Below, one piece after another: positions 42,924-54,796 of a DNA stretch of 64,000 nucleotides (positions are counted from its first letter, which is position 1; each line of letters starts with the position of its first letter). The translations under genes were made by a program, and so were the position numbers. Origin of the DNA: Burkholderia ubonensis (GTDB taxonomy: Bacteria; Pseudomonadota; Gammaproteobacteria; Burkholderiales; Burkholderiaceae); NCBI RefSeq assembly GCF_001718695.1, contig NZ_CP013420.1:1302001-1366000 (forward strand), read 5' to 3'. Under the pieces are notes generated by a model. The model was not told the DNA's origin and ran no database searches. It saw only the letters and a program-made list of their open reading frames with translations.

Positions 42924-44098
42924 TCACGCGTCGGCCGCCGGAGCGCCGGGCACCGGCTTGACGCTCGACGCGGGCGCTGACGCATAGGTCGCCGCCTGCG
43001 TCGGCTCGGGTGCGGACGGCGGCGGCGTCGCCTGCGTCGGTGCAGACGCTGACGTCGATGTCGTTGCAGGCGCCGGCGCCGTGGCGGGCTCCGGCGCGGA
43101 TGCGGTGGACGCGGTCACGGGCGCCGAGACGCTCGCCGACGCCGTCTGCGACACGCGCCGCCGCGCCGGGTCGAACACGAACGACAGCCCGACGCTGCCG
43201 AGGATCGCGACCGTCGCGATCACGGTCGCCATCGTCACCGGCTCGCCGAGCATCAGCGCACCGATCGCGACCGCGACGATCGGGTTCACGTACATGCAGC
43301 TGCTCGCGATGATCGGGCTCGTGTGGCGGATCAGGTAGCCGTACGCGACGTACGCGGCCATCGTGCAGAACACCATCAGGTACAGGAACGCGAATACCGG
43401 CCCCGCCGCGAGGTGCTCGATGCGCTCGCCGAGCAGCCACGCGGCGAGCGTCGACATCAGGCCGCCGAGGCCGATCTGCAGCGACGTGGACAGGAACAGG
43501 TCGGACGGCAGCTTGAGCCGCGTCGACAGATGCGCGCCGCCCGCCCAGAACAGCGCGCCGGCCAGCACGCAGATCGTGCCGAGCGCCGAATTCGTCGCGG
43601 CCGCGCGCCGCCCGAATTCAGCACGACGATGCCGACCATCCCGAGCGCGACGGCCACCCATTCGCCCTTCGTCACGGGCCGCCCCGCGACGGCCGCGATC
43701 ACGGTCGCGAACAGCGGCACCGTGGCGACCATCACCGCGGCCGAGCCGCTGCTGACCGTGCGCATCCCGAGCGCGATCGTGCCGGACGACAGCGCGACGA
43801 GCATCGTGCCGACGATCGCCGTGTTGCGAATCTCGACGAGCGTCGGCCATTCCGGCTTGCGCCGCAGCGCGAAGATGAACAGGCCGATGCCGCCGAGCAG
43901 GTTGCGCAGCCCCGACAGCAGCAGCGGCGGGAACGACTGCAGCGCGAAGTGCAGGCCGCTGTAGGTCGAGCCCCACACGAAGTAGATGAACACGAGCGCG
44001 AGCGCGACGCGGCCGCCGCGGCTTTGCGGCAGGCGGATGCGCAATGGCAGTCGGGGCAGCCGGGCGAAGAAATCGAGGAGGCGGTCGAGCGGCGTCAT
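42924..44098 (-). pseudogene. EamA/DMT exporter with a frameshift
   Basis: The start at 44098 gives MTPLDRLLDFFARLP and the EamA fold (ALVFIYFVWGSTYSGLHFAL) down to VLNSGGA. The frame then changes at a GC tract (about 43599-43611), and a second frame continues with SALGTICVLAGALFWAGGAHLS to a long Ala/Pro/Thr/Ser tail ending at 42924. One base lost there restores a full ten-helix transporter. Either a real disruption or an assembly error. The C-terminal tail (about 80 residues) is unusual for DMT proteins. Confidence 0.75.
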
Positions 44099-44544
44099 CG
44101 TTCAGCCTGCCCGCACGGCAGGTGGCGCGCTCCGCTGCAAGACGCCGGAGCAACCGGCAAGCGGCCCAGACGGGACCGGGGAAGCGGGGACGAGCGTGCG
44201 GAACGACATGACAGTGCGAACGGCGACGAATAGGAACCGGCAAGCGGCGGCAGAGGGTCGGACAAGATGTGCGCGCACGGCATCGTGCGCGCATGCTCGG
44301 CATTATGGCATCAAGGATTCGAAAGGATCGCCCGGCCCGGCCGAAAGGATGTCGACTGACGTTTCGGCGCGACATTTGCGGGCGCGGCACGGGTGAGGTG
44401 GGACGCCGCGGGTACGTCGGGCGTGTGCCGACGGCCGGCTCGGGCGGCCGCCGCGCGACGCCGCCCACCATCACGCACCATCGCCCACCATCGCGCGCGG
44501 TGCGCCGCCGTGACGCACCGCCCCGCCCCGCACCGCCCCGCCGC
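44099..44544. other. Intergenic region
   Basis: 446 bp, very GC-rich, with short repeats such as CACCATCGCCCACCATCG near 44471-44493. No supported gene. Probably holds the transporter promoter on its left side. Confidence 0.5.
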
Positions 44545-45333
44545 TCACGATCCGCCGAACCAGTTGTACCCCTGGTCGACCCAGTACCCGCCCGGATACG
44601 TATTGGTCACGAAGATTTCCATGATGTGCTTCGGGTTCTTGTAGCCGAGCTTGGTCGGCATCCGCAGCTTCATCGGAAAGCCGAATTCGGGCGGCAGGCG
44701 ACGCCCGTCGTACTCGAACGTCAGCAGCGTCTGCGGATGCAGCGCGGTCGGCATGTCGATGCTCTCGTAGTAATCGTCCGCGCATTTGAAGCCGACGTAC
44801 TTCGCGCTCGTATCCGCGCCGACGCGCGCGAGGAACGCGCCGAACGGCGTGCCGCCCCAGCGCCCGATCGCGCTCCATCCCTCGACGCAGATGTGCCGCG
44901 TGATCTGCTCCGCATGCGGCAGCGCATACAGCTCGTCGAGCGTCCACACGCGCTTGCCGCTCACGCGGCCGGACAGCGCGAGCCGGTACGTCGCCGCATC
45001 GACGTGCGGCACCTCGTCGATCCCGTAGTACGCGTTGAACGGGAACGGCCGCGTCAGGTCCGCTTCGGTATAGGTCGGCGCAAGCCGGTCCGGGCTGAAC
45101 AGCCATGCCTGCACGCGGTCGTTCATCCGCGACACCTTCTCGAGAAACGCGTTGACCGACGCATCGTCCTGCAGCGTGCAGCCGGACAGCATCGCGAGGC
45201 CGCCGAGCGTCAGGATGCGGCGATTGAACAGGCGCCGCGACGGCATCGCGAGCTCGCGCCGCACGTCGAGCGCGAGCGATTGCCGGTCGAGCGTCCACGG
45301 CCGGCGCTCGCCGGGGGATTCGGATTCGGACAT
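44545..45333 (-). CDS. Sulfite-oxidase-like molybdopterin enzyme (Tat-exported)
   Basis: 262 aa from the ATG at 45333. N-terminal Tat-like signal (RRLFNRRILTLGGLAMLSGC). The sulfite oxidase/MsrP-like molybdopterin fold has HICVEGWSAIGRWGG, where the Cys is the likely Mo ligand, and PEFGFPMKLRMPTKLGYKNPK. Probably reduces or oxidises a sulfur compound or methionine sulfoxide in the periplasm, taking electrons from the adjacent cytochrome b561. Confidence 0.82.
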   Translation of the reverse strand: MSESESPGERRPWTLDRQSLALDVRRELAMPSRRLFNRRILTLGGLAMLSGCTLQDDASVNAFLEKVSRMNDRVQAWLFSPDRLAPTYTEADLTRPFPFNAYYGIDEVPHVDAATYRLALSGRVSGKRVWTLDELYALPHAEQITRHICVEGWSAIGRWGGTPFGAFLARVGADTSAKYVGFKCADDYYESIDMPTALHPQTLLTFEYDGRRLPPEFGFPMKLRMPTKLGYKNPKHIMEIFVTNTYPGGYWVDQGYNWFGGS

Positions 45334-45362
45334 GATGAGTTCCTCGATCGTGAGCAGACGAA

Positions 45363-45995
45363 TCAGCGGCCGCGCAGCATCGCGAGCAGCGAGCGCGGCA
45401 CCAGCAGCGCCATCGCGACGTGCACGACGAAGAACGCGACGAGCACCGACATCGCCCAGAAATGCACGACGCGCGCGCTGTCGTAGCCGCCGAGCAGCGT
45501 GCGCAGCAGCGGAAACTGCACCGACTTCCAGATCACGAGACCGGACAGCACCAGCACCACGAGATCGACGATCGCGGTCAGATAGGCCGCACGCTGCACC
45601 GCGTTGTAGACGCTCAGGTCGTCGTGCGACAGCTTGCCGTGCAGCGCGGCGCGCAAGTCGCGCCACACGGCGGCCGGCGTGACCGGCCAGAACTTGCGCG
45701 CGAGGCGTCCGGTCGCGATCGCCATCGTCAGGTAGAAGATCCCGTTGCCCGCGAGCAGCCACATCGCCGCGAAATGCCATTGCAACGCTCCGCCGAGCCA
45801 GCCGCCCAGCGTGATGCCGTGCGGGAACGCGAACGGCGGATAGATCGGCGACGCATCGTAGATGCGCCAGCCGGACAGCACCATCACGATCGCGGCGAGC
45901 GCGTTGAGCCAGTGGCACACGCGCACCCACGGCGGGTGGATCGAGCGCGCGGGCGGCGTCGCGGCCGCGGGCCCGGTGGCGTGAACGGTTTGCAT
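45363..45995 (-). CDS. Cytochrome b561-type membrane protein
   Basis: 210 aa from the ATG at 45995 with GGAGG upstream. Four expected membrane helices with heme-binding His in HWLNALAAIVMV, WHFAAMWL, VVHFWAM and VVHVAMAL. Electron carrier between quinones and the molybdopterin enzyme encoded next. Confidence 0.8.
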   Translation of the reverse strand: MQTVHATGPAAATPPARSIHPPWVRVCHWLNALAAIVMVLSGWRIYDASPIYPPFAFPHGITLGGWLGGALQWHFAAMWLLAGNGIFYLTMAIATGRLARKFWPVTPAAVWRDLRAALHGKLSHDDLSVYNAVQRAAYLTAIVDLVVLVLSGLVIWKSVQFPLLRTLLGGYDSARVVHFWAMSVLVAFFVVHVAMALLVPRSLLAMLRGR

Positions 45996-46100
45996 GATGA
46001 CGACTCCTCCAGTGGCGCGGCTGCCGCGCCGGCCGGGCGGCGCCCGCTGTCGCGAACGCATGACCGGGCCGGCGGCACGTGCCGCGCGCGAACCATCCCG

Positions 46101-46358
46101 TCAGTTGGACGGGCTCATCTTGTCGTCCTGCTTCGGCTTGCCCATCTCGTCGTGCGACATGGCGCCCTTCTTCATCGCGTGCTTCTGCTTCTTCATGCCG
46201 TCCTTCTGCATCCCTTCGTCCTTCGACATCGCTTCGTGGCCCATCGCGTCCTTCGACATCGGCGCCTGATCCTTCGACATCGCGTCGTTCTGCGCATAAG
46301 CGCCCGTCACCGCGAACGCAAGGCCGGCGACGCAGGCTGCCATCAGTGCTTTTTTCAT
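46101..46358 (-). CDS. Pentapeptide MxKDx-repeat protein
   Basis: 85 aa from the ATG at 46358 with GGAG upstream. Signal peptide (MKKALMAACVAGLAFAVTGA, cleaved after AYA) then repeats of the MxKDx type (AMSKDQAPMSKDAMGHEAMS). This pentapeptide family is known from Burkholderia and relatives. Opens the redox trio; likely a metal-binding or redox-buffering secreted protein. Confidence 0.85.
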   Translation of the reverse strand: MKKALMAACVAGLAFAVTGAYAQNDAMSKDQAPMSKDAMGHEAMSKDEGMQKDGMKKQKHAMKKGAMSHDEMGKPKQDDKMSPSN

Positions 46359-46531
46359 GACATCACTCCAGTACATGGGTTCAAGGAGCCGAATAGACGG
46401 ACGACGCGGCGCCATATGACAGGCCGTCGCGAAATTTTTTCGCGACGCGCGCAGCCGCGCGATGCTGCGGCCGTGCATCCGGCACGGATCTGTCCCCGGT
46501 TGAAACCGCCGCGAAGCCGGTGTATCGTGTG

Positions 46532-46640
46532 CGCTTGCTAACGCGGGGGTCCTGCAATGCGCCCGGTCAACAAACCGGCAATTGCGGGTGAGAAATACCC
46601 TTTGAACCTGATCTGGATAATGCCAGCGCAGGGAAGCGTA
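46532..46640 (+). promoter_or_regulatory. TPP (thiamine pyrophosphate) riboswitch
   Basis: THI-element signatures: GCGGGGGTCCTG, then GGGTGAGAAATACCC, TTTGAACCTGATCTGGATAA and CAGCGCAGGGAAGC. About 90 bp upstream of thiC; binds TPP and lowers thiC expression. Confidence 0.9.
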
Positions 46641-46664
46641 CGGGCTTCGCCGCCATCCCTCTGA

Positions 46665-48659
<1,995 letters not shown>

Positions 48660-48725
48660 GCGGACATGCGGAGGCCGCGGCTCGCACGGGCCGCGGCCCC
48701 GCACACGTCTGCCGACGCCTGCACG

Positions 48726-48752
48726 AGCCCGCTTTCGAGCGGGCTTTGTTTT
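48726..48752 (+). terminator. Terminator after thiC
   Basis: Stem AGCCCGCT/AGCGGGCT (48726-48733, 48738-48745) with UUCG loop, followed by TTTGTTTT. Confidence 0.85.
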
Positions 48753-48926
48753 GCGCGTTCGTCGCATCGCGCATGCCTGCCCGCGGGCGAGAAACAATTC
48801 ATTACGAAAGCGCCCGAGCCTTAACAAGTCCTTACAGCAGCATGACGGGACGGCGGGTAGATTGGCCATATGCACAGCCTCGATACGGTCGTGCGACCTC
48901 CCTCCACTACCACAAGGACAACGATC

Positions 48927-49139
48927 ATGAACTCGATCCGACGTATTGGGGTGTACGCACTGCTCGTCGCGACGATGGCCAGCCTGACGGCGTGCGACTC
49001 GATGACGAGACGTCAACGCGACACGGCCATCGGCGCGGGCGTCGGCGGCGTCGCCGGTGCGGCGATCGGCGGCAATGCGCTGTCGACCCTCGGCGGCGCA
49101 GCCGCCGGCGGCATCATCGGCAACCAGATCGGCAAGTAA
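48927..49139 (+). CDS. Glycine-zipper lipoprotein
   Basis: 70 aa from the ATG at 48927 with AAGGACA upstream. Lipobox LTAC in MNSIRRIGVYALLVATMASLTAC; then a glycine-zipper domain (GAGVGGVAGAAIGGNALSTLGG). OsmB/Slp-like outer membrane lipoprotein, probably stress-related. Confidence 0.8.
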   Translation: MNSIRRIGVYALLVATMASLTACDSMTRRQRDTAIGAGVGGVAGAAIGGNALSTLGGAAAGGIIGNQIGK

Positions 49140-49350
49140 GCGTACGCTCAGGCTCATTCCAGGTCGCCGCCGCGCGCGGCGGCTTGGGCAAAACGGCGTT
49201 TCCGCGGTGCGGAAACGCCGTTTCGCATTGGCGGGCACGCATTGGCACATTGCGCGGCGATGCCCCCGGAAACGCGCCGTTACCCTTTCGCTCGCCGATG
49301 CGTCGCCGTGCGGGCTAAGCTGAAGCATCGGCTCCCGCCGGAGAAACATC

Positions 49351-49599
49351 ATGACCAGGACCCTCGTCGCCACGGCGCTCGCATGCGCAGCCCTCGCCGG
49401 CTGCTACTACCCGTACGGCTACTATCCGTCCGGCTATTACGCGGCGGCGCCCGTCCAGACCGCGCCGGTGTATGTCGAGCCCGCGCCCGCCTACTATTAT
49501 CCGGCGCCCGCCTATGCGCCGGCCTGGGGCGGCTGGTGGGGGCCGGCGGTTTCGCTCAATTTCGGCTTCGGCGGGCGCGGCGGCTGGCGCCACCATTGA
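49351..49599 (+). CDS. Tyr/Pro/Ala-rich small lipoprotein
   Basis: 82 aa. Lipobox ALAGC in MTRTLVATALACAALAGCYY, then a Tyr-rich repeat (PYGYYPSGYYAAAP, PAPAYYYPAPAY) and Gly/Trp-rich end. Likely a surface-exposed or periplasmic lipoprotein; function unknown. Confidence 0.65.
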   Translation: MTRTLVATALACAALAGCYYPYGYYPSGYYAAAPVQTAPVYVEPAPAYYYPAPAYAPAWGGWWGPAVSLNFGFGGRGGWRHH

Positions 49600-49728
49600 T
49601 GCACCGGGGCGCGGCCGGGCGGGCGCGCGCGCCGAGGTCCCGTTTCTTGTCGTTTCATCCGATCGTGAAACGAACGCGCGATCCTGCGGTGTAACATCCA
49701 CCGCATTCCTCCTCTCGCCGGCCGCCCG

Positions 49729-50655
49729 ATGTCGCCCAAGAACGCCCTTCTGCTGACCGTGCTCGCCGCCCTGTGGGGCGCGTCGTTCCTGTTCATCCGA
49801 ATCGGCGTCGCCGAGTTCGGCGTCGCGCCGCTGATGGTGCTGCGCGTCGGCATCGGCGCGCTGTTCCTGCTCGGGCTCGCGCTGACGCGCATTGCGCCCG
49901 CCGCGCTCGGCGCGCAACTGCGCCGCCATGCATGGCCGCTGTTCGTCGTCGGCGCGCTCAATTCCGGCGTGCCGTTCTGCCTGTTCGCGTTCGCGGAACT
50001 CACGCTGTCGGCCGGCGTGACGTCGGTGATCAACGCGACGACGCCGCTGTGGGGCGCGCTCGTCGCGTACCTGTGGCTGAAGGACAAGCTGTCGCTGCCG
50101 CGCGCGCTCGGCCTCGTGATCGGCTTCGCCGGCGTGCTCACGCTCGTCTGGGACCAGGTTGCGAGCGCGCACGGCGGCGCGGGCGCGGGCGCGACCGCGC
50201 TCGCCGCGGCCGCGGCGCTCGGCGCGACGCTGCTGTACGGCATCGCGGCCAACTACACGAAGCGCAAGCTGAGCGGCGTCGACCCGCTCGTCAACGCGAC
50301 CGGCAGCATGATCGGCTCGACGGCGCTGCTGCTGCCGTTCGCGATCGCGACCTGGCCGGCCGCGCCGGTCGGCGCGCACGCGTGGGGCGCCGTCCTCGGC
50401 CTCGGCATCGCGTGCACGGGCATCGCGTATTTCATCTTCTTCTACCTGATCGCGCACGTCGGGCCGGCCCGCGCGATCACCGTGACGTTCGTGATCCCGG
50501 TGTTCGGCCTGTTGTGGGGCGCGCTGTTCCTCGGCGAACACGTGTCGGCCGTGATGCTCGAGGGCTGTGCGATCGTGCTCGCCGGCACGGCGCTCGCGAC
50601 CGGCGTGATCAGACGGATTCCGGGCTTCGGCCCGCGCGGCGGCGAGGCGGCCTGA
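49729..50655 (+). CDS. EamA/DMT-family exporter
   Basis: 308 aa with ten expected membrane helices. EamA start (MSPKNALLLTVLAALWGASFLFIRIGVAEF) and second repeat (LLYGIAANYTKRKLSG, YLIAHVGPARAITVTFVIPVFG). Exports amino acids or other small metabolites; substrate unknown. Confidence 0.85.
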   Translation: MSPKNALLLTVLAALWGASFLFIRIGVAEFGVAPLMVLRVGIGALFLLGLALTRIAPAALGAQLRRHAWPLFVVGALNSGVPFCLFAFAELTLSAGVTSVINATTPLWGALVAYLWLKDKLSLPRALGLVIGFAGVLTLVWDQVASAHGGAGAGATALAAAAALGATLLYGIAANYTKRKLSGVDPLVNATGSMIGSTALLLPFAIATWPAAPVGAHAWGAVLGLGIACTGIAYFIFFYLIAHVGPARAITVTFVIPVFGLLWGALFLGEHVSAVMLEGCAIVLAGTALATGVIRRIPGFGPRGGEAA

Positions 50656-50870
50656 GCGGCGTGCGGCTGACGCCTGCGCCGCGCGCCGGTGTAGCGTTTG
50701 CGTCTGGAGTTTCCCTGATACGCACGGCGCGCAGTTACCGTTACACTCGCAGCACTCATCCGCACAAGGCGGTTACGATGCACCGCGTTCTTTTGCGTCC
50801 ACCCGCGTGTGTGACGGTTTCGGCGCGGCGCGCACGAGACCGTCTCGCCGATCGCCGCAGGGCATCTTCG

Positions 50871-52163
50871 ACATGAAGCCCGCCCGCGACCTCCCCCGCG
50901 AACTCTCGCTCGAATCCCTGCTCGAACGCCTTACGCCGACGCCCAGCGGCTGGGTGACCGACTATCGCGGCGTGACGCTGCGCAGCGTGTTCCAGCCGGT
51001 GCTGTCGATCACGCACAAGCGCGTCGTCGGCTATGAAGCGCTGCTGCGCGCGACCGATGCGAACGGCGAGACGCTGTCGCCCGGCGCCCTGTTCGACAAG
51101 GCGCACGGCGGCCGACGCGCTGCTGCTCGACCGGCTCGCCCGCTGCCTGCATACCGCCAATTTCGTCGCGCAAGGCATCGGCGACGGCTGGCTGTTCCTG
51201 AACGTGACGCCGCGCGTGCTCGATTCGGGCCTCGTGCAGCGCGAGTTCGTCGAGTTGCTGTGCAAGCATTTCGCGTTGCCGCCGAACCGCGTCGTGCTCG
51301 AGGTCGTCGAGCAGCCGTCGCGCGACGAAGCCGCGCTCGCCCGCACGATCGACATGATCCAGCACCGCGACTTCCTGATCGCGATCGACGATTTCGGCAC
51401 CGGCTTCTCGAATTTCGACCGCGTGTGGCGCGCGAAGCCCGACATCGTCAAGCTCGACCGCTCGCTCGTCGAGCGCGCGACGTGGTCCGCCGAGGACCGC
51501 CGCATCATGCATCACCTCGTGTCGATGCTGCATCAGGCCGGCGCGATGGTGCTCGCGGAAGGCGTCGAGAGCGACGACGCGCTGCAGGCGCTGATGGAAG
51601 CGGACATCGATTTCGTGCAGGGCTTCCAGTTCGGCCGGCCCGACCCGTCGATCGCCCGCGCGAGCGCGGCGGCGCCCGCGCTGCTCGATGCCGCGTGGAA
51701 GCGCTTCATCGCCCGCCGCCACGCGCAGACGAGCGCCGCGCAGCCGGGCTTCGATGCAATCGAACGGCTCGTGCTCGCCGGCGCGGCCGCGTTCGCCGCG
51801 AGCGGCGACCTGCGCAACGCCGCGCAGCGCGTGCTCGTGATGCCGTCGGCGCGCCGCGTGTTCGTCACGAACGAGATCGGCGAACAGTTCCTGCCGTCGA
51901 TCAGCGCGCAGCCCGACGAGCGCAATCCGATCACCACACGCCTTGCGCCGCTGTTCCCGGAAACGCACAGCAACTGGTCGCGGCGGCCGTACTTCCAGCG
52001 CGCGATCGCCGCGCCGGGCCGCGTCGCGCTGATGGGGCCGCACTTCTCGCTGACCGAAGGCCGCGATTGCTATACGGCCGCCGTCGCGACCCGCGTGCAC
52101 GATCGGCTCGTCGTGTTCTGCGTCGACTTCGTGCTCGACAGCGCGGGCACGATCATGCGCTGA
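50871..52163 (+). pseudogene. EAL-domain phosphodiesterase with a frameshift
   Basis: Frame 1 reads MKPARDLPRELSLESLLERL through the EAL start (VVGYEALLRA) to KAHGG. The frame then shifts at a GGCGGCC tract (about 51107-51113), and frame 2 continues ADALLLDRLARCLH with intact EAL motifs: FLNVTPR, VLEVVEQ, AIDDFGTGF, KLDRSL, AEGVES, FQFGRP. An extra G explains it. If the frameshift is an error, this would be an active c-di-GMP phosphodiesterase with a C-terminal domain of unknown type. Confidence 0.8.
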
Positions 52164-52172
52164 CGACGCGCG

Positions 52173-52577
52173 TCAATCCACGATCTTCCCCCGCCCGGAC
52201 TTCACGACGCTGCGGCGCGCCTTGTGCTCCAGCCGCCGCTCTTTCGACGCGCGCGTCGGCCGGGTCGCGACACGTGCGCGCGGCGTGACGGCGACGCTGC
52301 GAATCAACGCGTCGAGCCGCGCCAGCGCGGCTTCGCGGTTCCGCTCCTGGGTCCGGTGCTCCTGCGACTTGATCACGACGACGCCGTCGCGCGTGACGCG
52401 CTGGTCCGACAGCGCGAGCAGCCGCTCCTTGAGCAGCGGCGGCAGTGACGACGCGCGGATGTCGAAGCGCAGGTGAATCGCGCTCGACACCTTGTTGACG
52501 TTCTGTCCGCCCGCGCCCTGCGCACGCACCGCGGTCCATTCGATCTCGGCCGGATCGAGCGTGTAGCGGATCATCAT
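52173..52577 (-). CDS. arfB: Alternative ribosome-rescue factor ArfB (YaeJ-type)
   Basis: 134 aa from the ATG at 52577 with GGAGG upstream. GGQ motif in [15 protein letters not shown] and a basic C-terminal tail ([19 protein letters not shown]) that enters the mRNA channel. Hydrolyses peptidyl-tRNA on stalled ribosomes. Overlaps the recD stop. Confidence 0.9.
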   Translation of the reverse strand: MMIRYTLDPAEIEWTAVRAQGAGGQNVNKVSSAIHLRFDIRASSLPPLLKERLLALSDQRVTRDGVVVIKSQEHRTQERNREAALARLDALIRSVAVTPRARVATRPTRASKERRLEHKARRSVVKSGRGKIVD

Positions 52578-54796
52578 CGCGACGCCTCCGTGGCGCGCCG
52601 CGCAAGCGCCTCGGCGATGCGCGCCGACAGCCCCGAATCGCGCTGCGTGCGCGTCGCGATCGCCTGCGCGAGTACGCGGCGCCCGCCGATCACCTGCACG
52701 CGCGTGCGCGCCCGCGTCACCGCCGTGTAGACCAGCTCGCGCGTCAGCACGCGGCCGAACGTCGCCGGCAGCACGAGCGCGGCTTCGTCGAATTCCGAGC
52801 CCTGCGATTTGTGAACGGTCAGCGCGAACGCGGTCTCGTGCGGCGGCAGCGCGGCCGGCGACACGGCGCGCGCGGTGCCGTCCGCCCGCTTGAACCACAC
52901 GCGCAGCACGCCCTGCGCGTCGGGCAGCGCAATGCCGATGTCGCCGTTGAACAGCCCGAGCGCATAGTCGTTGCGCGTCACCATGATCGGCCGCCCGGTG
53001 AACCAGTGCGCGCCGACCGCGAGCGGCACGTGCGCGGCGCGGCGCACGTGCGCCGCGACGAGCGCATTGACGTGTTCGGCGCCGCGCGCCCCGCCACGCG
53101 TCGCGCACAGGATCCGGAAGCGGTTGAGCGCGTCGAACAGCGGCAACGGGTCCGGCACGGCGGCAGCGAGCGCATCCCGCAACGCGTCCAGATAGGCGGA
53201 AAAGCGCCGCGCGAGCCGTTCGACGGTCGTCGCGGCGAGCGTGTCGCCGGCATCCTCGTGGAACGACGCGGCGGCCGCGTCGCTCGCCGGCAGCGCGTCG
53301 AGCGCCTCCTGCACGTCGCCGCGGCGGATCGCCAGCGACAGGCGGCCGATTGGCGAATCGAGCCCGAAACGGTAATTGCGCTCGAGCCACACGACGCAAT
53401 CCGCGAGCGGCGCCGGGGTGGTCGCTTCAGCGGCCTCGACGTCCTCCGGAGCAACGGGGGGCATCGCCGCGACGCGCTGCGCGGCCCCGGCATCGAGCGG
53501 CGGCAATGCGGCCGCGTCGAGCCACGCCAGTTCGTCGGCCTCGATCCATGCGGGCCCATCGTCAGCGTCGTCGGCGTCGCCTGCGGCTTCGTCGTCCGTC
53601 GCCACGGCCGCAGGCGGCTCATCATCGAACAGCGACGCCTGGCGGGGATCGGCCGGGGGCGGCGCGACCGGCGTGCGCCCGATCGCAGCCGCCGCCGTGG
53701 CTGCGTCCGGCTCGGCATCGGCCGGCGTCGGCAGCGCCGCGACGAACGCCGCTTCGTCGATGCCGAGCGCCTGCGCGATGCGCGCGCAAGCTGCCGCACT
53801 GAACGACGGCCGCGCGCTCAGCTCGGCGAACACGGCGCCCGCCTCGACCGCGGCAAGCTGGTCCTTGTCGCCGAGCAGCACGAGCCGCGCGCCCGGCGCG
53901 AGCGCATCGAGCAGATGCGCGGCCAGCGCGACGTCGATCATCGACGCTTCGTCGACGACGATCAGGTCGTAGGGCAGCGGGTTGTCACGATGATGGCGGA
54001 ACCCCGCCGCCCCGCCGCCGCCCAGCAGGCGGTGCAGCGTGTACGACGTGTTCGGCAGGCGCGCGGCGAGTTCGGGCGGCAGGTCGCCGGCCCGCGCGTG
54101 CAGCGCTTCCTGCATCCGTTGCGCGGCCTTGCCGGTCGGCGCGGCCAGCGCGATGCGCAGGCCGGGATGCGCGTCGAGCAGGCACGCGAGCACGCCGACG
54201 ACGGTGGTCGTCTTGCCGGTGCCGGGACCGCCGCTGACGATCGTCACGCGGCCCGTCAGCGCAACGATCGCCGCGACGCGCTGCCAGTCGGTTTCGCCGG
54301 TCGCCGGCCCGAAGTAGCGGGCGAGGCGCTCGCGCAGCACGTCGGGCGCCGGCGCCGCATCGGCCGCGGCCGCCCCCGCGCCCGCCTGCGCGACGAGCGC
54401 TTCGGCGAGCCGCCGTTCGTATGCGAAATAGCGCGCGAGGTAGAGCCGGTCGTGCCGGTCGACGATCAGCGGCCGCTCCTCGCCGCGCTCGAGCACGCCG
54501 AACGCGGCGACGCCGCTCGCCGCGAGCGCCGCGCGCACGTCGGCGAGCGGTTCGTCGTAACGCTGCGCGAGCGCGCCGAGCGACACGCACACATGTCCGC
54601 CCGCGGTCGCGCGGCTGGCCGCGAACGCGGCGCGCGCGGCCCAGCGCGCCGCCGCGGCCGGCGCGCCCGCGCGGCGCGCAAGATCGCCGATCCGGCGCGC
54701 GAAGCCTTCCGCGAGCGCAATGCCGAAATCCGCGGGCTCGGGCAGGCGCGCGACGAGGCCGCCGGTGAACTCGAGCGTATCGTCGGGCGTGCTCAT
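52574..54796 (-). CDS. recD: RecD subunit of exonuclease V
   Basis: 740 aa. Walker [19 protein letters not shown], then a long Ala/Asp-rich insertion about 350-440, and C-terminal helicase motifs ([33 protein letters not shown]). 5'-3' helicase of RecBCD. Starts within the recB stop (ATGA). Confidence 0.9.
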   Translation of the reverse strand: MSTPDDTLEFTGGLVARLPEPADFGIALAEGFARRIGDLARRAGAPAAAARWAARAAFAASRATAGGHVCVSLGALAQRYDEPLADVRAALAASGVAAFGVLERGEERPLIVDRHDRLYLARYFAYERRLAEALVAQAGAGAAAADAAPAPDVLRERLARYFGPATGETDWQRVAAIVALTGRVTIVSGGPGTGKTTTVVGVLACLLDAHPGLRIALAAPTGKAAQRMQEALHARAGDLPPELAARLPNTSYTLHRLLGGGGAAGFRHHRDNPLPYDLIVVDEASMIDVALAAHLLDALAPGARLVLLGDKDQLAAVEAGAVFAELSARPSFSAAACARIAQALGIDEAAFVAALPTPADAEPDAATAAAAIGRTPVAPPPADPRQASLFDDEPPAAVATDDEAAGDADDADDGPAWIEADELAWLDAAALPPLDAGAAQRVAAMPPVAPEDVEAAEATTPAPLADCVVWLERNYRFGLDSPIGRLSLAIRRGDVQEALDALPASDAAAASFHEDAGDTLAATTVERLARRFSAYLDALRDALAAAVPDPLPLFDALNRFRILCATRGGARGAEHVNALVAAHVRRAAHVPLAVGAHWFTGRPIMVTRNDYALGLFNGDIGIALPDAQGVLRVWFKRADGTARAVSPAALPPHETAFALTVHKSQGSEFDEAALVLPATFGRVLTRELVYTAVTRARTRVQVIGGRRVLAQAIATRTQRDSGLSARIAEALARRATEASR

